NCBI GenBank assembly: GCA_013822765.1
Contig: PNKY01000005.1
Location: 1 to 64,000 of the forward strand
Source: Rhodospirillum sp.
GTDB taxonomy: Bacteria; Pseudomonadota; Alphaproteobacteria; Dongiales; Dongiaceae
DNA length: 64,000 nucleotides
Direction: 5' to 3'
The notes under the pieces are model-generated. The model was not told the DNA's origin and did no database searches. It worked only from the letters and a program-made list of their open reading frames with translations. A program made the position numbers and the translations under genes. How positions within the stretch are numbered: position 1 is the first letter of the stretch; every line of letters starts with the position of its first letter. Shown here one piece after another: positions 35,077 to 43,675 of this stretch.

Positions 35077-36360
35077 ATGTTGAAGGCTGTGCAGCCGGTC
35101 ATTCCGGTGCTGTTGGGCATCATCCTGATCGAGGCCGCGCTCGGCATCGTTGGCGCCGTCATGGGCATCCAAATGGCCTCGCGCGACGTGCCCTCGTTCC
35201 TGATCGGGATCGTTTTCTCCGCATACTTCGCCGGTTTCCTCGCCGGGTCGCTGACCTGCGAACGGTTGATCAACCGCGTCGGCCATATCCGCGCGTTCGG
35301 CGTGTTCGCGGTCTCGGCCTCGATCGCCACCCTGCTGCTGGCCGTGACCGACAACATCTACGGCTGGACGCTGTTCAAGGTGATGAGCGGCTACGCCATC
35401 GCCGGCGCGTTCGTGGTCATCGAGTCTTGGCTCAATGACAAGGCGTCGGAAGACAATCGCGGCCGCATCTTTGCGGTCTACATGGTGGTGTCCTGGGGCG
35501 CCGGCGGCCTGTCGCCCTTGTCGCTCAATTTCGCCAATACCTACAGCGACATCCTGTTCGAGATCTCGACCATCCTGATGGCGGCGGCAATGATCCCGCT
35601 GGCGCTGACCAAGGTCGGCAATCCGGAGATCGGTCACCGTGAATCCTTCAGCATCGTGAAGCTGATCAAGGCATCGCCGACGGGCGTGACCTGCTGCTTC
35701 GCCTCCGGCCTCCTGACCGGCGGCTTCTATTCGCTGCTGCCGGTCTATGTCGAGCAGATCGGCCGCACGCCGCAGGAGCTGTCGGTGCTGATCGCGGTCG
35801 GCACCACCGCGGCGCTGATCGTGCAGTATCCGATCGGCTACATCTCCGATCACTACGGTCGCCGGCCGGTCATCATCGGCACCATGGCGGTCGGAGCCGC
35901 CATGGCGCTGTTCATTGGCGCCACGCCGACCCTGCCGTTCGCGTGGCTGCTCGGCCTGTTCTTCGTGCTGACCGCGTTCCAGTCGCCGCTCTACGCGCTC
36001 GGCGTCGGCCAGACCAACGACTATGTCGACCGCAAGGATTTCGTGCCCGCCGCCGCCGGCCTGCTGTTCCTGTGGGGCGTCGGCGCCTGCGTCGGCCCAA
36101 CCCTGATCGGCTTCATCATGGAGTGGGTCGGCCCGGAGGGGCTGTTCTATTATCTCGGCGTCGGCTTCGCGGTCGTGGCGCTGTTCGCGCTCTACCGCGT
36201 GTTCCGCCGCCGCGCCAAGACGCCGGAGGAGCAGAGCGACTTCGTGCCCGTCCCGAACATCAACAACGTCTACGGCGCCCCCGAGCTCGACCCGCGCAGC
36301 GAATTCCACCACCCCGCCCGCTCTCCGGCAGTCAAGGAACTGGAGGACGCGGACCGCTAG
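35077..36360 (+). CDS. Major facilitator superfamily transporter
   Basis: 427 residues, 12 predicted helices; GGGGGA ribosome-binding site. Motif A-like loops after helix 2 (ERLINRVGHIRAFG) and helix 8 (ISDHYGRRPVIIG). N-terminal half with helices VLLGIILIEAALGIVGAVMG and YFAGFLAGS resembles YcaD-type transporters. Hydrophilic 60-residue C-terminal tail. Substrate unknown; co-oriented with the acyl-CoA dehydrogenase. Its TAG stop shares bases with the TAG stop of the convergent GNAT gene (CTAG). Confidence 0.85.
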   Translation: MLKAVQPVIPVLLGIILIEAALGIVGAVMGIQMASRDVPSFLIGIVFSAYFAGFLAGSLTCERLINRVGHIRAFGVFAVSASIATLLLAVTDNIYGWTLFKVMSGYAIAGAFVVIESWLNDKASEDNRGRIFAVYMVVSWGAGGLSPLSLNFANTYSDILFEISTILMAAAMIPLALTKVGNPEIGHRESFSIVKLIKASPTGVTCCFASGLLTGGFYSLLPVYVEQIGRTPQELSVLIAVGTTAALIVQYPIGYISDHYGRRPVIIGTMAVGAAMALFIGATPTLPFAWLLGLFFVLTAFQSPLYALGVGQTNDYVDRKDFVPAAAGLLFLWGVGACVGPTLIGFIMEWVGPEGLFYYLGVGFAVVALFALYRVFRRRAKTPEEQSDFVPVPNINNVYGAPELDPRSEFHHPARSPAVKELEDADR

Positions 36361-36800
36361 GACCGCGTCCAGCGATAGAGCACGTCCGGCTCCTTCTCCT
36401 CGTTGGCGGCGCCATCCGTCTCGCGCACCGCGACGAAGCCGTTGACCTGGTAGAAACGGCGCGCACGCAGGTTGCGCTGGAAGGTCCACAGATCCAGCAA
36501 CGGGAAAGCACCCTGGGCGATTTCCAGCAGGTCGCTTCCGACGCCGTGTCCCTGCGCGTCGGGAAGCACATAGAGCTGGTCGATCCAATCCAGGCGAAAG
36601 GCGATGATGCCGACCAGCTTGTTCTGCCGCTCGGCGCCCCAGACCTCGCAGGACTTGAACACCTGGTCGCGGTAGAACGCGCGATCCTCCGCTGGCGTGT
36701 GCAATCCCGCCAGCCACGGCAAAGCACGATCGAACGATGCGCGATGGACCGCGGCTGCCGCGTCCATGTCCTTGAGCACCAATCGGCGGAGCGCAAGCAT
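36357..36800 (-). CDS. GNAT-family N-acetyltransferase
   Basis: 147 residues. GNAT fold with acetyl-CoA binding motif A: WIDQLYVLPDAQGHGVGSDLLEIA, and motif B region NLRARRFYQVNGFVAV. Start ATG at 36800, six bases before the flavoprotein stop. Substrate unknown. Single-domain, standard length. Confidence 0.85.
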   Translation of the reverse strand: MLALRRLVLKDMDAAAAVHRASFDRALPWLAGLHTPAEDRAFYRDQVFKSCEVWGAERQNKLVGIIAFRLDWIDQLYVLPDAQGHGVGSDLLEIAQGAFPLLDLWTFQRNLRARRFYQVNGFVAVRETDGAANEEKEPDVLYRWTRS

Positions 36801-36806
36801 GCCGGC

Positions 36807-38873
36807 CTAGGGCACCGTCACCATCGGCAGGTGGCGCTTGAACGGCACCTCGCCCTGCGGCGGTGCATCGAGCTCCCGCGCGTAGCGATGACCATGATAG
36901 ACCGCGTGGGCGATGAAGCCCGGCGCCAGGCAGTCACCAATGCGCGCGATTGACTTGATGCCGGCGGCCTTCGCCTCATCCGCCTTGTCCGTCAGCTCCA
37001 GATACAGCGCTTCATTCGGCAACCGAGAGGTCACCAACACCACCGATGCCGCTGCGATCTGTTGCGTGGTGGCGCCATAGCCGCAGGTGATCTCTACATG
37101 GTCCGCCGTTAGCCGGGTGACATCGTGATGCGTCACGACCGTAATACCCAGCCGGCGCAACTGCTTGTTGATATGCACCGCTTCGATCGTGTTGCCCGTC
37201 CACGCCGACGCGACGTCACCGGGCGTGACCAGCGTGACGTCGTGGCCGGCCTTGCGCAGCTTCTCCGCGAGCAAGCCGCCCAGGTAGAACTCCTCAGTGT
37301 CATAGACCACGACCGGCCCGGCCGGCGGCAGCTTGTCCGCCATGATGTCGTCCGGCGTAAAGACCTTGGCCTGCTGCACGCCGGGGATCGACACCCAGTG
37401 GCTGCGGCCATAACCGTCGCGCCGCCAGGTCGCGCCGGTCGCCAGCACCACCCGCTCGAAGCCGAACTCCAGCACGTTCTCGGCCGTGAGCCTGCTGTCG
37501 CGATAGAGCGTGACGTTGGGCATCTTCTCGATCTGCAGCACGCGGTGGTCGCGCACCCGCGCCCACGCCGAGAGGCCCGGCAAGCGCGACTCTTTGGTCA
37601 CGCGCCCGCCGAGCTCCGTCGTTCCCTCCGCCAGATGCACCTCGTAGCCGCGTTGGCCCAGGGCGCGCGCCGCCTCCAGCCCCGCCGGCCCGGCGCCGAC
37701 GATCAAGACGCGATCCTCCGACCCGCGCGTGCCGATCACCTCCGGATGCCAGCCCTTGCGCCATTCTTCGCCCATGGTCGGGTTTTGGGTGCAGCGCATC
37801 GGCGTGATGGTGTTGTCGCCGCTGATGCAGATGTTGCAGCCGATGCATTCGCGGATGTCTTCGAGCCGCCCTTCCTCGATCTTCTTCGGTAGAAAGGGAT
37901 CCGCGATCGACGGCCGCGCCGCACCGATCATATCGAGCACGCCGCGCTTGATCTGCGAGACCATCGTATCGGGCGAGGTGAAGCGGCCGACACCGACGAC
38001 AGGCTTGCTGGTCAGCGTCTTCACGAAGGCGACGAACTTCTCCTGGTAGCCCTCCTCCGCGAAGCGCGAGCTGTAGGAATCGAACTTCCAGTCGCTGATG
38101 TTGACGTCCCACAAGTCCGGCAGCTCGGCCAGCATGGCGATCACGTCGCGCGCCTCGCCCTCCGCGGTGATGCCGTCCGGCCCCATCATCTCGTCGGTCG
38201 CGAACCGCACTGCGACGCCGCAGGTGTCGCCGACCGCGTCCTTGGTATCCTCGATCACCTCGCGGAACAGGCGCACGCGGTTCTCCAGGCTGCCGCCATA
38301 CTCGTCGGTACGAGTGTTTCGCCGGCGCTGCAGGAAGTTCATCGGCAGCGTCAAATCATGCCCGGCATAGACGTAGACGATGTCGTATCCGGCCTTGCGC
38401 GCGCGGATCGCCGCCTCGCGGTGCCAGCGGCGGAAATTGCGGATGTCCTCGCGGTCCATGGCGCGCGCCTGGAACGGGTAATAGCGCGACATCTGGTGGA
38501 CCGGCCCGATCGGCACCTCGCGGCTGTAGAAGTTGGAGGCGGACGGGCCGTTGTGATTGAGCTCGACCGCCGCCAGCGCGCCATGCTTATGCACCGCCTC
38601 GCACATCAGCGCGTTGTACGGGATGTCGTGGTCGTCCCACAGCCGCGCCTCGACGAACGGCGACACGTCGCTGGTGGGATGGATCTCGCACTCCTCGGTC
38701 GAGACCACCGCCCAGCCGCCCTCCGCCTTCATCCCGCGCATGGCGGCGTGGGCATGAGGGTGCGCGTGCCCCATGCCGTTGCAATGCGGCACCTGGAAGA
38801 ACCGGTTCTTGGCGGTGACCGGCCCGATGCGGACAGGCTCGAACAGGATGTCGTAACGCGGATCGCGCGGCAT
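36807..38873 (-). CDS. Trimethylamine-dehydrogenase-like iron-sulfur flavoprotein
   Basis: 688 residues from ATG 38873, five bases after GGGGA; an upstream ATG at 38897 has no ribosome-binding site. Residues 1-350 are an Old-Yellow-Enzyme barrel: NRFFQVPHCNGMGHAHPH (Cys in the position of the 6-S-cysteinyl-FMN attachment), YDIVYVYAGHDLTLPMNFLQ, RTDEYGGSLENRVRLF and ARPSIADPFLPKK. Then the [4Fe-4S] motif CIGCNICISG...MRC and the TMADH-like GEEWRKGWHPE. The C-terminal half binds ADP/FAD (VLIVGAGPAGLEAARALG). Known relatives are TMADH, dimethylamine dehydrogenase and dimethylglycine/stachydrine catabolic enzymes. Substrate is unlikely to be trimethylamine: the TMADH aromatic residue in NTEYC is Glu here (STEEC). 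Confidence 0.85.
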   Translation of the reverse strand: MPRDPRYDILFEPVRIGPVTAKNRFFQVPHCNGMGHAHPHAHAAMRGMKAEGGWAVVSTEECEIHPTSDVSPFVEARLWDDHDIPYNALMCEAVHKHGALAAVELNHNGPSASNFYSREVPIGPVHQMSRYYPFQARAMDREDIRNFRRWHREAAIRARKAGYDIVYVYAGHDLTLPMNFLQRRRNTRTDEYGGSLENRVRLFREVIEDTKDAVGDTCGVAVRFATDEMMGPDGITAEGEARDVIAMLAELPDLWDVNISDWKFDSYSSRFAEEGYQEKFVAFVKTLTSKPVVGVGRFTSPDTMVSQIKRGVLDMIGAARPSIADPFLPKKIEEGRLEDIRECIGCNICISGDNTITPMRCTQNPTMGEEWRKGWHPEVIGTRGSEDRVLIVGAGPAGLEAARALGQRGYEVHLAEGTTELGGRVTKESRLPGLSAWARVRDHRVLQIEKMPNVTLYRDSRLTAENVLEFGFERVVLATGATWRRDGYGRSHWVSIPGVQQAKVFTPDDIMADKLPPAGPVVVYDTEEFYLGGLLAEKLRKAGHDVTLVTPGDVASAWTGNTIEAVHINKQLRRLGITVVTHHDVTRLTADHVEITCGYGATTQQIAAASVVLVTSRLPNEALYLELTDKADEAKAAGIKSIARIGDCLAPGFIAHAVYHGHRYARELDAPPQGEVPFKRHLPMVTVP

Positions 38874-38912
38874 GGAAGTCCCCAGAAACGCAGTCATAAT
38901 TCGGCCGGCACT

Positions 38913-38945
38913 CTAGCCGATTTGCCCTGATCGGCAACCGGCTAG
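38913..38945. promoter_or_regulatory. Nested inverted repeats in the TMADH-like/M81 divergent region
   Basis: CTAGCCG (38913-38919) with CGGCTAG (38939-38945), and inside it GCCGAT (38916-38921) with ATCGGC (38930-38935), all symmetrical around about 38927. The 123-bp intergenic region is shared by two divergent genes, so a regulator site here could control both. Confidence 0.35.
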
Positions 38946-38996
38946 GCATGCGGTCCCTTCGTTGCTAACGTCGCGGTCAATCGAGGGGGAATCGGC

Positions 38997-40460
38997 TTGG
39001 CCAAACGCAGACTCGCCATCGCTCGCCTGTGGTACGAAGCGAACAGCTTTTCGCCGCTGCGCACCAATCTTGCCGCCTTCCAGGCGCGCGAGTGGGTGAG
39101 CGGCGAGGCGGCGCGCGCGTTCTATGCCGGGACCGCGACCGAGATCGGCGGCGTGCTGGCGGTGGAGCCGGACCATCCGGACTGGGAGTTCCACTATCTG
39201 CACTGCACCGCGGCGCCGCCGGGCGGGCTGGTCGAGCCGGCTGCCTTCACCAGCATCAGCCAGCGCATCCTGGCCGGCCTCAACGAACGGAAATGGGATG
39301 CGGTCTACCTGTCGCTGCACGGCGCGATGGCGACCATCGACAATCCGACGCCGGAGCTTCACCTGCTGAAGTCGGTCCGCAGCATGATCGGCGCCGTGCC
39401 GCTCGGCGCCAGCTTCGATCTGCATGCGCATCTCAGTGCTGAGATGGCCGCGCTGCTCGATGCCACCTCCGGCTATCACACCTATCCGCACATCGACATG
39501 GACGCGGCGGCGAAGCGCACGCTGGCGCTGCTGATTGCGAAGGTGGAGCGCCGCGCGCGGCCGGCGATCGCGGTCGCCAAGGTACCCGCCATCATGCCCA
39601 GCTTCAACATGCGCACCGCCGACGGCCCGATGGCGGAGCTGCAGGAGCTGGCCGGCCTGTGGCGGCGCCAGCGCGGCATGCTGGATGTGACGATCTATGG
39701 CGGCTTCGCCTATGGCGACTCACCATTCGCTGGGCCCAGCGTGGTGGCGGTGGCGGAGAAGGACCAGAAGCTGGCGCAGCGCTGCGCCAACGCGCTCGCC
39801 GCCGAATTCCTGAAGCGCAAGCAGCAGTTCCACGTCCGCCTGCCGCGCGCCGCCGATGGCCTGCTTCAGGCGATGAAGGCCGAGGGCGAAGGCCCGGCCA
39901 TCGTGCTCGACCCGGCGGACAATCCGCTGTCCGGCGGCATCGGCGACACCTCCGGCCTGTTCCAGGCGCTGCTGGACAGCAAGCCGCCGGCCGGCACCGT
40001 CTTCGCCTTCTTCTGGGACCCGCCGCTGGTTGACATGTGCCACCAGCTCGGAGCCGGCGTTTCCTTCGAGGCCAAGCTCGGCGGGCGAATCGCGCCAGAT
40101 TTCGGCGCCCCCGTGCCGATCAAGGCCAAGGTCCTGAAGCTGACCGACGGCAAGTTTCGCAACGAGGGGCCGTACGAGCACAACTTGGCGGTGGATGTCG
40201 GGCGCACGGTCCTGCTGGAGGCCGGCAACGTCCGCGTGATCGTAACGGAAGGCTGCCAGACGCCGAACGACCCGGCCTATTTCCGCCTCCACGGCATCGA
40301 CCCCAAATCCGTGCCCCTGCTGTGCGTCAAGGCCAAGAACCATTTCCGCGCCGCCTTTGCGGACATGGCGCGGTGCCTCATAGACGTGGACTGCCCCGGC
40401 CCCGCCTCCGCCGGATTGTTCCACTACAAGTTCAACCACGCTCCCCAGCACATCTGGTAG
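38997..40460 (+). CDS. M81-family metallopeptidase-like protein (MlrC-like)
   Basis: 487 residues from a TTG start at 38997, seven bases after GAGGGGG; no ATG fits. N-terminal DUF1485 part: RLWYEANSFSPLRTNLAAF, LHGAM and SFDLHAHLSAEM (His/Asp metal ligands) and GYHTYPHIDMDAAAKRTL. C-terminal part: LDPADNPLSGGIGDTSGLFQALL and the terminal Cys/His positions. The family was named for microcystinase C, but most members act in other pathways (for instance on amide or peptide-like compounds). No signal peptide. Encoded divergently from the flavoprotein. Confidence 0.85.
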   Translation: MAKRRLAIARLWYEANSFSPLRTNLAAFQAREWVSGEAARAFYAGTATEIGGVLAVEPDHPDWEFHYLHCTAAPPGGLVEPAAFTSISQRILAGLNERKWDAVYLSLHGAMATIDNPTPELHLLKSVRSMIGAVPLGASFDLHAHLSAEMAALLDATSGYHTYPHIDMDAAAKRTLALLIAKVERRARPAIAVAKVPAIMPSFNMRTADGPMAELQELAGLWRRQRGMLDVTIYGGFAYGDSPFAGPSVVAVAEKDQKLAQRCANALAAEFLKRKQQFHVRLPRAADGLLQAMKAEGEGPAIVLDPADNPLSGGIGDTSGLFQALLDSKPPAGTVFAFFWDPPLVDMCHQLGAGVSFEAKLGGRIAPDFGAPVPIKAKVLKLTDGKFRNEGPYEHNLAVDVGRTVLLEAGNVRVIVTEGCQTPNDPAYFRLHGIDPKSVPLLCVKAKNHFRAAFADMARCLIDVDCPGPASAGLFHYKFNHAPQHIW

Positions 40461-40563
40461 AAGGTCGGGAGAAGTCCGGTAGAGGTCGTCAGCCGGCTTG
40501 ATCCCGGGAGCCGCAGGCCGTTAATTAGCCCCGAGAGCACTGCCCCATCACCACGGAGTTCGC

Positions 40564-41562
40564 ATGGATATCCGCGACGGCTTCATCGGCGCGATCGGCA
40601 ACACCCCGCTCATCAAGCTCAAGAAGGCTTCTGAGCTGACCGGCTGCACCATCCTGGGCAAGGCGGAGTTCCTGAACCCCGGCGGCTCGGTCAAGGACCG
40701 CGCGGCGCTCTTCATCATCGAGGACGCCGAGCAGAAGGGTGAACTCCGCAAGGGCGGCCTGATCGTCGAAGGCACCGCCGGCAACACCGGCATCGGCCTG
40801 GCGCTGGTCGGCAACGCTCGCGGCTACAAGACCCTGATCGTGATCCCGGACACCCAGTCCCAGGAGAAGAAGGACATGCTGCGCCTCGCCGGCGCCGAGC
40901 TGAAGGAAGTGCCGGCCGTCCCCTACAAGGACCCCAACAACTACGTGAAGGTTTCCGGCCGCTTGGCCGAGGAGCTGAAGCCGACCAACCCCAACGGCGT
41001 GATCTGGGCCAACCAGTTCGACAACGTCGCCAACCGCATGGGCCACTACCGCACCACCGGGCCGGAGATCTGGGACCAGACCAACGGCAAGGTCGACGGC
41101 TTCGTCAGCGCGATCGGCACCGGCGGCACGCTGTGCGGCGTCGCGATGGCGCTCAAGGAGCGCAACAAGAACGTCAAGATCGCCGTCGCCGACCCCGAGG
41201 GCGCCGCGATGTACTCGTATTTCACCACCGGCGAACTGAAGTCCGAAGGCACCTCCATCACCGAAGGCATCGGCCAGGGCCGCGTCACCAAGAACGTCGA
41301 CGGCACGCCGGTCGACTTCGCCTACCGCATCCCCGACAGCGAAGCCCTGCCGATCGTGTTCGACCTCCTGAAGGAGGAAGGCCTGTGCATGGGCGGCTCC
41401 ACCGGCATCAACGTCGCCGGCGCCATCCGGCTGGCCAAGGACCTGGGGCCAGGGCACACCATCGTCACGATCTTGGCCGACTTCGGCACAAGGTATCAGA
41501 GCAAGCTGTTCAACCCGGAGTTCCTGCGCTCCAAAGGGCTGCCGGCGCCGGATTGGCTGTAG
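40564..41562 (+). CDS. cysK: Cysteine synthase A
   Basis: 332 residues. O-acetylserine sulfhydrylase hallmarks: IGNTPLIKLKKAS, NPGGSVKDRAALFII (PLP lysine), EGTAGNTGIGLALVG (substrate loop), IGTGGTLCGVAMAL (phosphate-binding glycines) and MGGSTGINVAGAIRLA. Makes cysteine from O-acetylserine and sulfide in the cytoplasm. Stands alone, 103 bp after the M81 gene, with GGAG five bases before ATG. I looked for a known cysteine or SAM riboswitch in that gap and found none. Together with the desulfurase, sseA and metC genes it makes sulfur metabolism a recurrent theme here. Confidence 0.93.
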   Translation: MDIRDGFIGAIGNTPLIKLKKASELTGCTILGKAEFLNPGGSVKDRAALFIIEDAEQKGELRKGGLIVEGTAGNTGIGLALVGNARGYKTLIVIPDTQSQEKKDMLRLAGAELKEVPAVPYKDPNNYVKVSGRLAEELKPTNPNGVIWANQFDNVANRMGHYRTTGPEIWDQTNGKVDGFVSAIGTGGTLCGVAMALKERNKNVKIAVADPEGAAMYSYFTTGELKSEGTSITEGIGQGRVTKNVDGTPVDFAYRIPDSEALPIVFDLLKEEGLCMGGSTGINVAGAIRLAKDLGPGHTIVTILADFGTRYQSKLFNPEFLRSKGLPAPDWL

Positions 41563-41632
41563 CTGGCGCTCGCAAGCAAAGGGACATCACCCTCGGCGTC
41601 TCCCGTGGTGCGCCGGCGTATTCAGACGTCAA

Positions 41633-42169
41633 TTACCTCCGAAGCGAGATCAGAGGGCCAATGACGCTCATTTCCAGTTGGTCCTGCGCGGCATTGATCG
41701 CCTCGTTTTCGAGTTCGCCTCGATTGCCCTCGATGACAATAAACGTCATCGGTTTGTGCGACAGGTACGAATTGATGGATTGTGGGATTTCGCGTCGGAA
41801 GAAGACACCCACTGCACCAACAGTAATTTCACGCTGATCTACAGTCGTCGCCGTGAGATCCGCTCGCACGAACACCCATACAACGTTGTGCGGCAGGACG
41901 CCCGCTGCCGGAGCCAGATACCCTCCTCTATCCGCGACTACGACTTGCAGATTTTTTTCTTTGAGACGATGCGCCAAGTATTCGGTAAGCCGCTGTCTCA
42001 TCTCTATGGTAGGTAGTTCGGCCAGCAATTGCCGGTTCTCGGAGCTGGTGGAAAACGAAACAACAATCATCTGAGCTCCATTGAGAATATCAAACTCGGG
42101 GATGGTGGCGCGCGCTGGGAAAAGCGATGACAATACAAACATAATAATGAACACAAGCCAGTACTTCAT
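41633..42169 (-). CDS. Putative exported protein of unknown function, low GC
   Basis: 178 residues. Sec signal peptide MKYWLVFIIMFVLSSLFPARA with likely cleavage after ARA. The mature part alternates strands and helices (MIVVSFSTSSENRQLLAEL, VVWVFVRADLTATTVDQ, ITVGAVGVFFRREIPQS, MTFIVIEGNRGELENEA), with no known catalytic motif. Base composition is about 47 % GC by counting one representative line, well below the neighbours, and the codon choice differs, indicating recent acquisition. Reading frame is intact. No mobile-element genes or direct repeats could be seen at its borders. The C-terminal acidic QDQLEMS segment is unremarkable. Confidence 0.7.
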   Translation of the reverse strand: MKYWLVFIIMFVLSSLFPARATIPEFDILNGAQMIVVSFSTSSENRQLLAELPTIEMRQRLTEYLAHRLKEKNLQVVVADRGGYLAPAAGVLPHNVVWVFVRADLTATTVDQREITVGAVGVFFRREIPQSINSYLSHKPMTFIVIEGNRGELENEAINAAQDQLEMSVIGPLISLRR

Positions 42170-42212
42170 GGCCGCTCCGTTTCAAGTCTGCGATTGGTTT
42201 TCGCGGTAGTTC

Positions 42213-42854
42213 CTACATCTTCGGCGCCGTCGCCGTGAAGCTCGGCCGCTGCTGTATCGCGAGCCACCAGTGCGCGAGTTTCGGCAGCTTTGCCATTGCG
42301 CGGGTGCCTTCCTGGAACTGCGTGAAGTAGGCGATGATCGGCGCGAGCAGGAGGTCGGAGAAGCTGATGACGCGGCCGACCAGGTACGGATCGGAGGCGA
42401 GCATCAGGTCCTGGATCGCGGCGAGCACGTGTTCGGCTTCCGGTGCGGCGGCGGCGATCGCGGCCGTGTCCGGACCCTTCGCCTTGTCGGCGAAGAAGTA
42501 GCGCACCACGATGTCGGTCACGATCCGCTTGTAGCCGTACGAATTAATCACCTCGACGATCTGCTGGTCGCGGGTGCGGCGGTGGATGTGCGGGTGCGCG
42601 AGGCGGGGCCCGGGAAACGCATCGTCGATATAGTGCGCGATGGCGTTGCTCTCGTAGATCGCGAAGCCGTTATGCTCGAACGCTGGTAGGCGCTCGAACG
42701 GATGGCGTTTCTTGTACTCCGGCTGGTGATGCGCGCCGCCGAGCATGTCGATCTCGACCAGGTCGTAGTCCACGGCCTTCTCTGCCAGCACCATGCGCAT
42801 GGACCGCGTGTAGGTGTTGAAGGTCGGGCCGTATAATGTCGGCTTGCTCATCAT
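42213..42854 (-). CDS. Glutathione S-transferase
   Basis: 213 residues. Thioredoxin-like N-terminal domain (LYGPTFNTYTRSMRMVLAEKA, ERLPAFEHNGFAIYESNAIAHYI with the cis-Pro and the Glu-Ser glutathione-binding pair) and all-helical C-terminal domain (DPYLVGRVISFSDLLLAPIIAYF, the N-capping Ser-x-x-Asp motif). The Tyr/Ser near the N-terminus is a possible activating residue. Two adjacent ATG codons could be the start (42854 or 42851), both served by GGGAG. Cytoplasmic detoxification or thiol transfer; substrate unknown. Confidence 0.88.
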   Translation of the reverse strand: MMSKPTLYGPTFNTYTRSMRMVLAEKAVDYDLVEIDMLGGAHHQPEYKKRHPFERLPAFEHNGFAIYESNAIAHYIDDAFPGPRLAHPHIHRRTRDQQIVEVINSYGYKRIVTDIVVRYFFADKAKGPDTAAIAAAAPEAEHVLAAIQDLMLASDPYLVGRVISFSDLLLAPIIAYFTQFQEGTRAMAKLPKLAHWWLAIQQRPSFTATAPKM

Positions 42855-42958
42855 TCCGCTCCCGTTTTGCGCGCTGGCTGAGCTAACCGCCGCGGTCCTT
42901 GACCGTCAAGGTGACCACCCGCATGATGGCTTTAAGAAACTCGGGAGGATTCGCCGCG

Positions 42959-43675
42959 ATGGACCTGCTGTTTCGCCAGGACGCCTATCTCAAATCCTGT
43001 GACGCCACCGTGGTCGGCGTCGATGAGAAAGGCATCCGGCTGGACCGCACCGTGTTCTACCCCATGGGCGGCGGGCAGCTGGGGGATGTCGGGCGCCTGA
43101 CCCTGGCGGACGGCGGCACGATCGAGATCGTCGATGCCATCAAGGGCGCCAGCCACGAGGACGTGGTGCATGTGCCGAAGCCGGGCTCGCCCGCCGTGGC
43201 AGCTGGCGCCAAGGTCAGGGCCGAGATCGACTGGGACCGCCGCCACCGCCTGATGCGCATGCACACCTGCCTGCACCTGCTCTCCGCCGTCATCAAGGGC
43301 GACGTGACCGGCGGGCAGGTCAGCGACGGCAAGGGGCGGCTGGATTTCAACCTGCCCGACCAGAGCCTCGACAAGGAGCACATCGCGCGTGAGATCAACC
43401 GCCTGATCCAGGAGGATCATGCCGTCAGCCCGCGCTGGATCACCGACGAGGAACTGGCGGCCCAGCCGGAGCTGGTGCGCACCATGTCGGTGAAGCCGCC
43501 GATGGGCAGCGGCAAGGTGCGGCTGCTGAGCATCGAAGACGTGGACCTGCAGCCGTGCGGCGGCACCCATGTCGCGCGCACCGGTGAGATCGGCGCCATC
43601 GAGGTCACCAAGATCGAGAACAAGGGCAAGATGAACCGCCGCGTCAACCTCGCCTTCGTCGGCGTCGCGTCATGA
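42959..43675 (+). CDS. alaX: Alanyl-tRNA editing protein AlaX
   Basis: 238 residues from ATG 42959, nine bases after GGGAGGA; an earlier frame start at 42899 lacks support. AlaX editing-domain pattern: FYPMGGGQLGDVGRL, zinc ligands in MHTCLHLLSAVI (His-x3-His) and LQPCGGTHVARTGEI (Cys-x3-His), and IENKGKMNRRVNLAF at the end. It hydrolyses Ser- or Gly-mischarged tRNA-Ala in trans. First gene of a six-gene operon; its stop overlaps the sseA start (ATGA). A freestanding editing factor in an operon with oxidative deamination-like enzymes is unusual. Confidence 0.9.
   Translation: MDLLFRQDAYLKSCDATVVGVDEKGIRLDRTVFYPMGGGQLGDVGRLTLADGGTIEIVDAIKGASHEDVVHVPKPGSPAVAAGAKVRAEIDWDRRHRLMRMHTCLHLLSAVIKGDVTGGQVSDGKGRLDFNLPDQSLDKEHIAREINRLIQEDHAVSPRWITDEELAAQPELVRTMSVKPPMGSGKVRLLSIEDVDLQPCGGTHVARTGEIGAIEVTKIENKGKMNRRVNLAFVGVAS

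Noticed and set aside
33693..36717. Two minus-strand open frames of over 550 codons opposite the acyl-CoA dehydrogenase and MFS genes
   Set aside because: Random-looking composition; the plus-strand genes carry dehydrogenase motifs and 12 membrane helices.
40461..40563. Possible riboswitch upstream of cysK
   Set aside because: Only a weak CGGCT/AGCCG hairpin is present; no SAM or other known aptamer core could be recognised.
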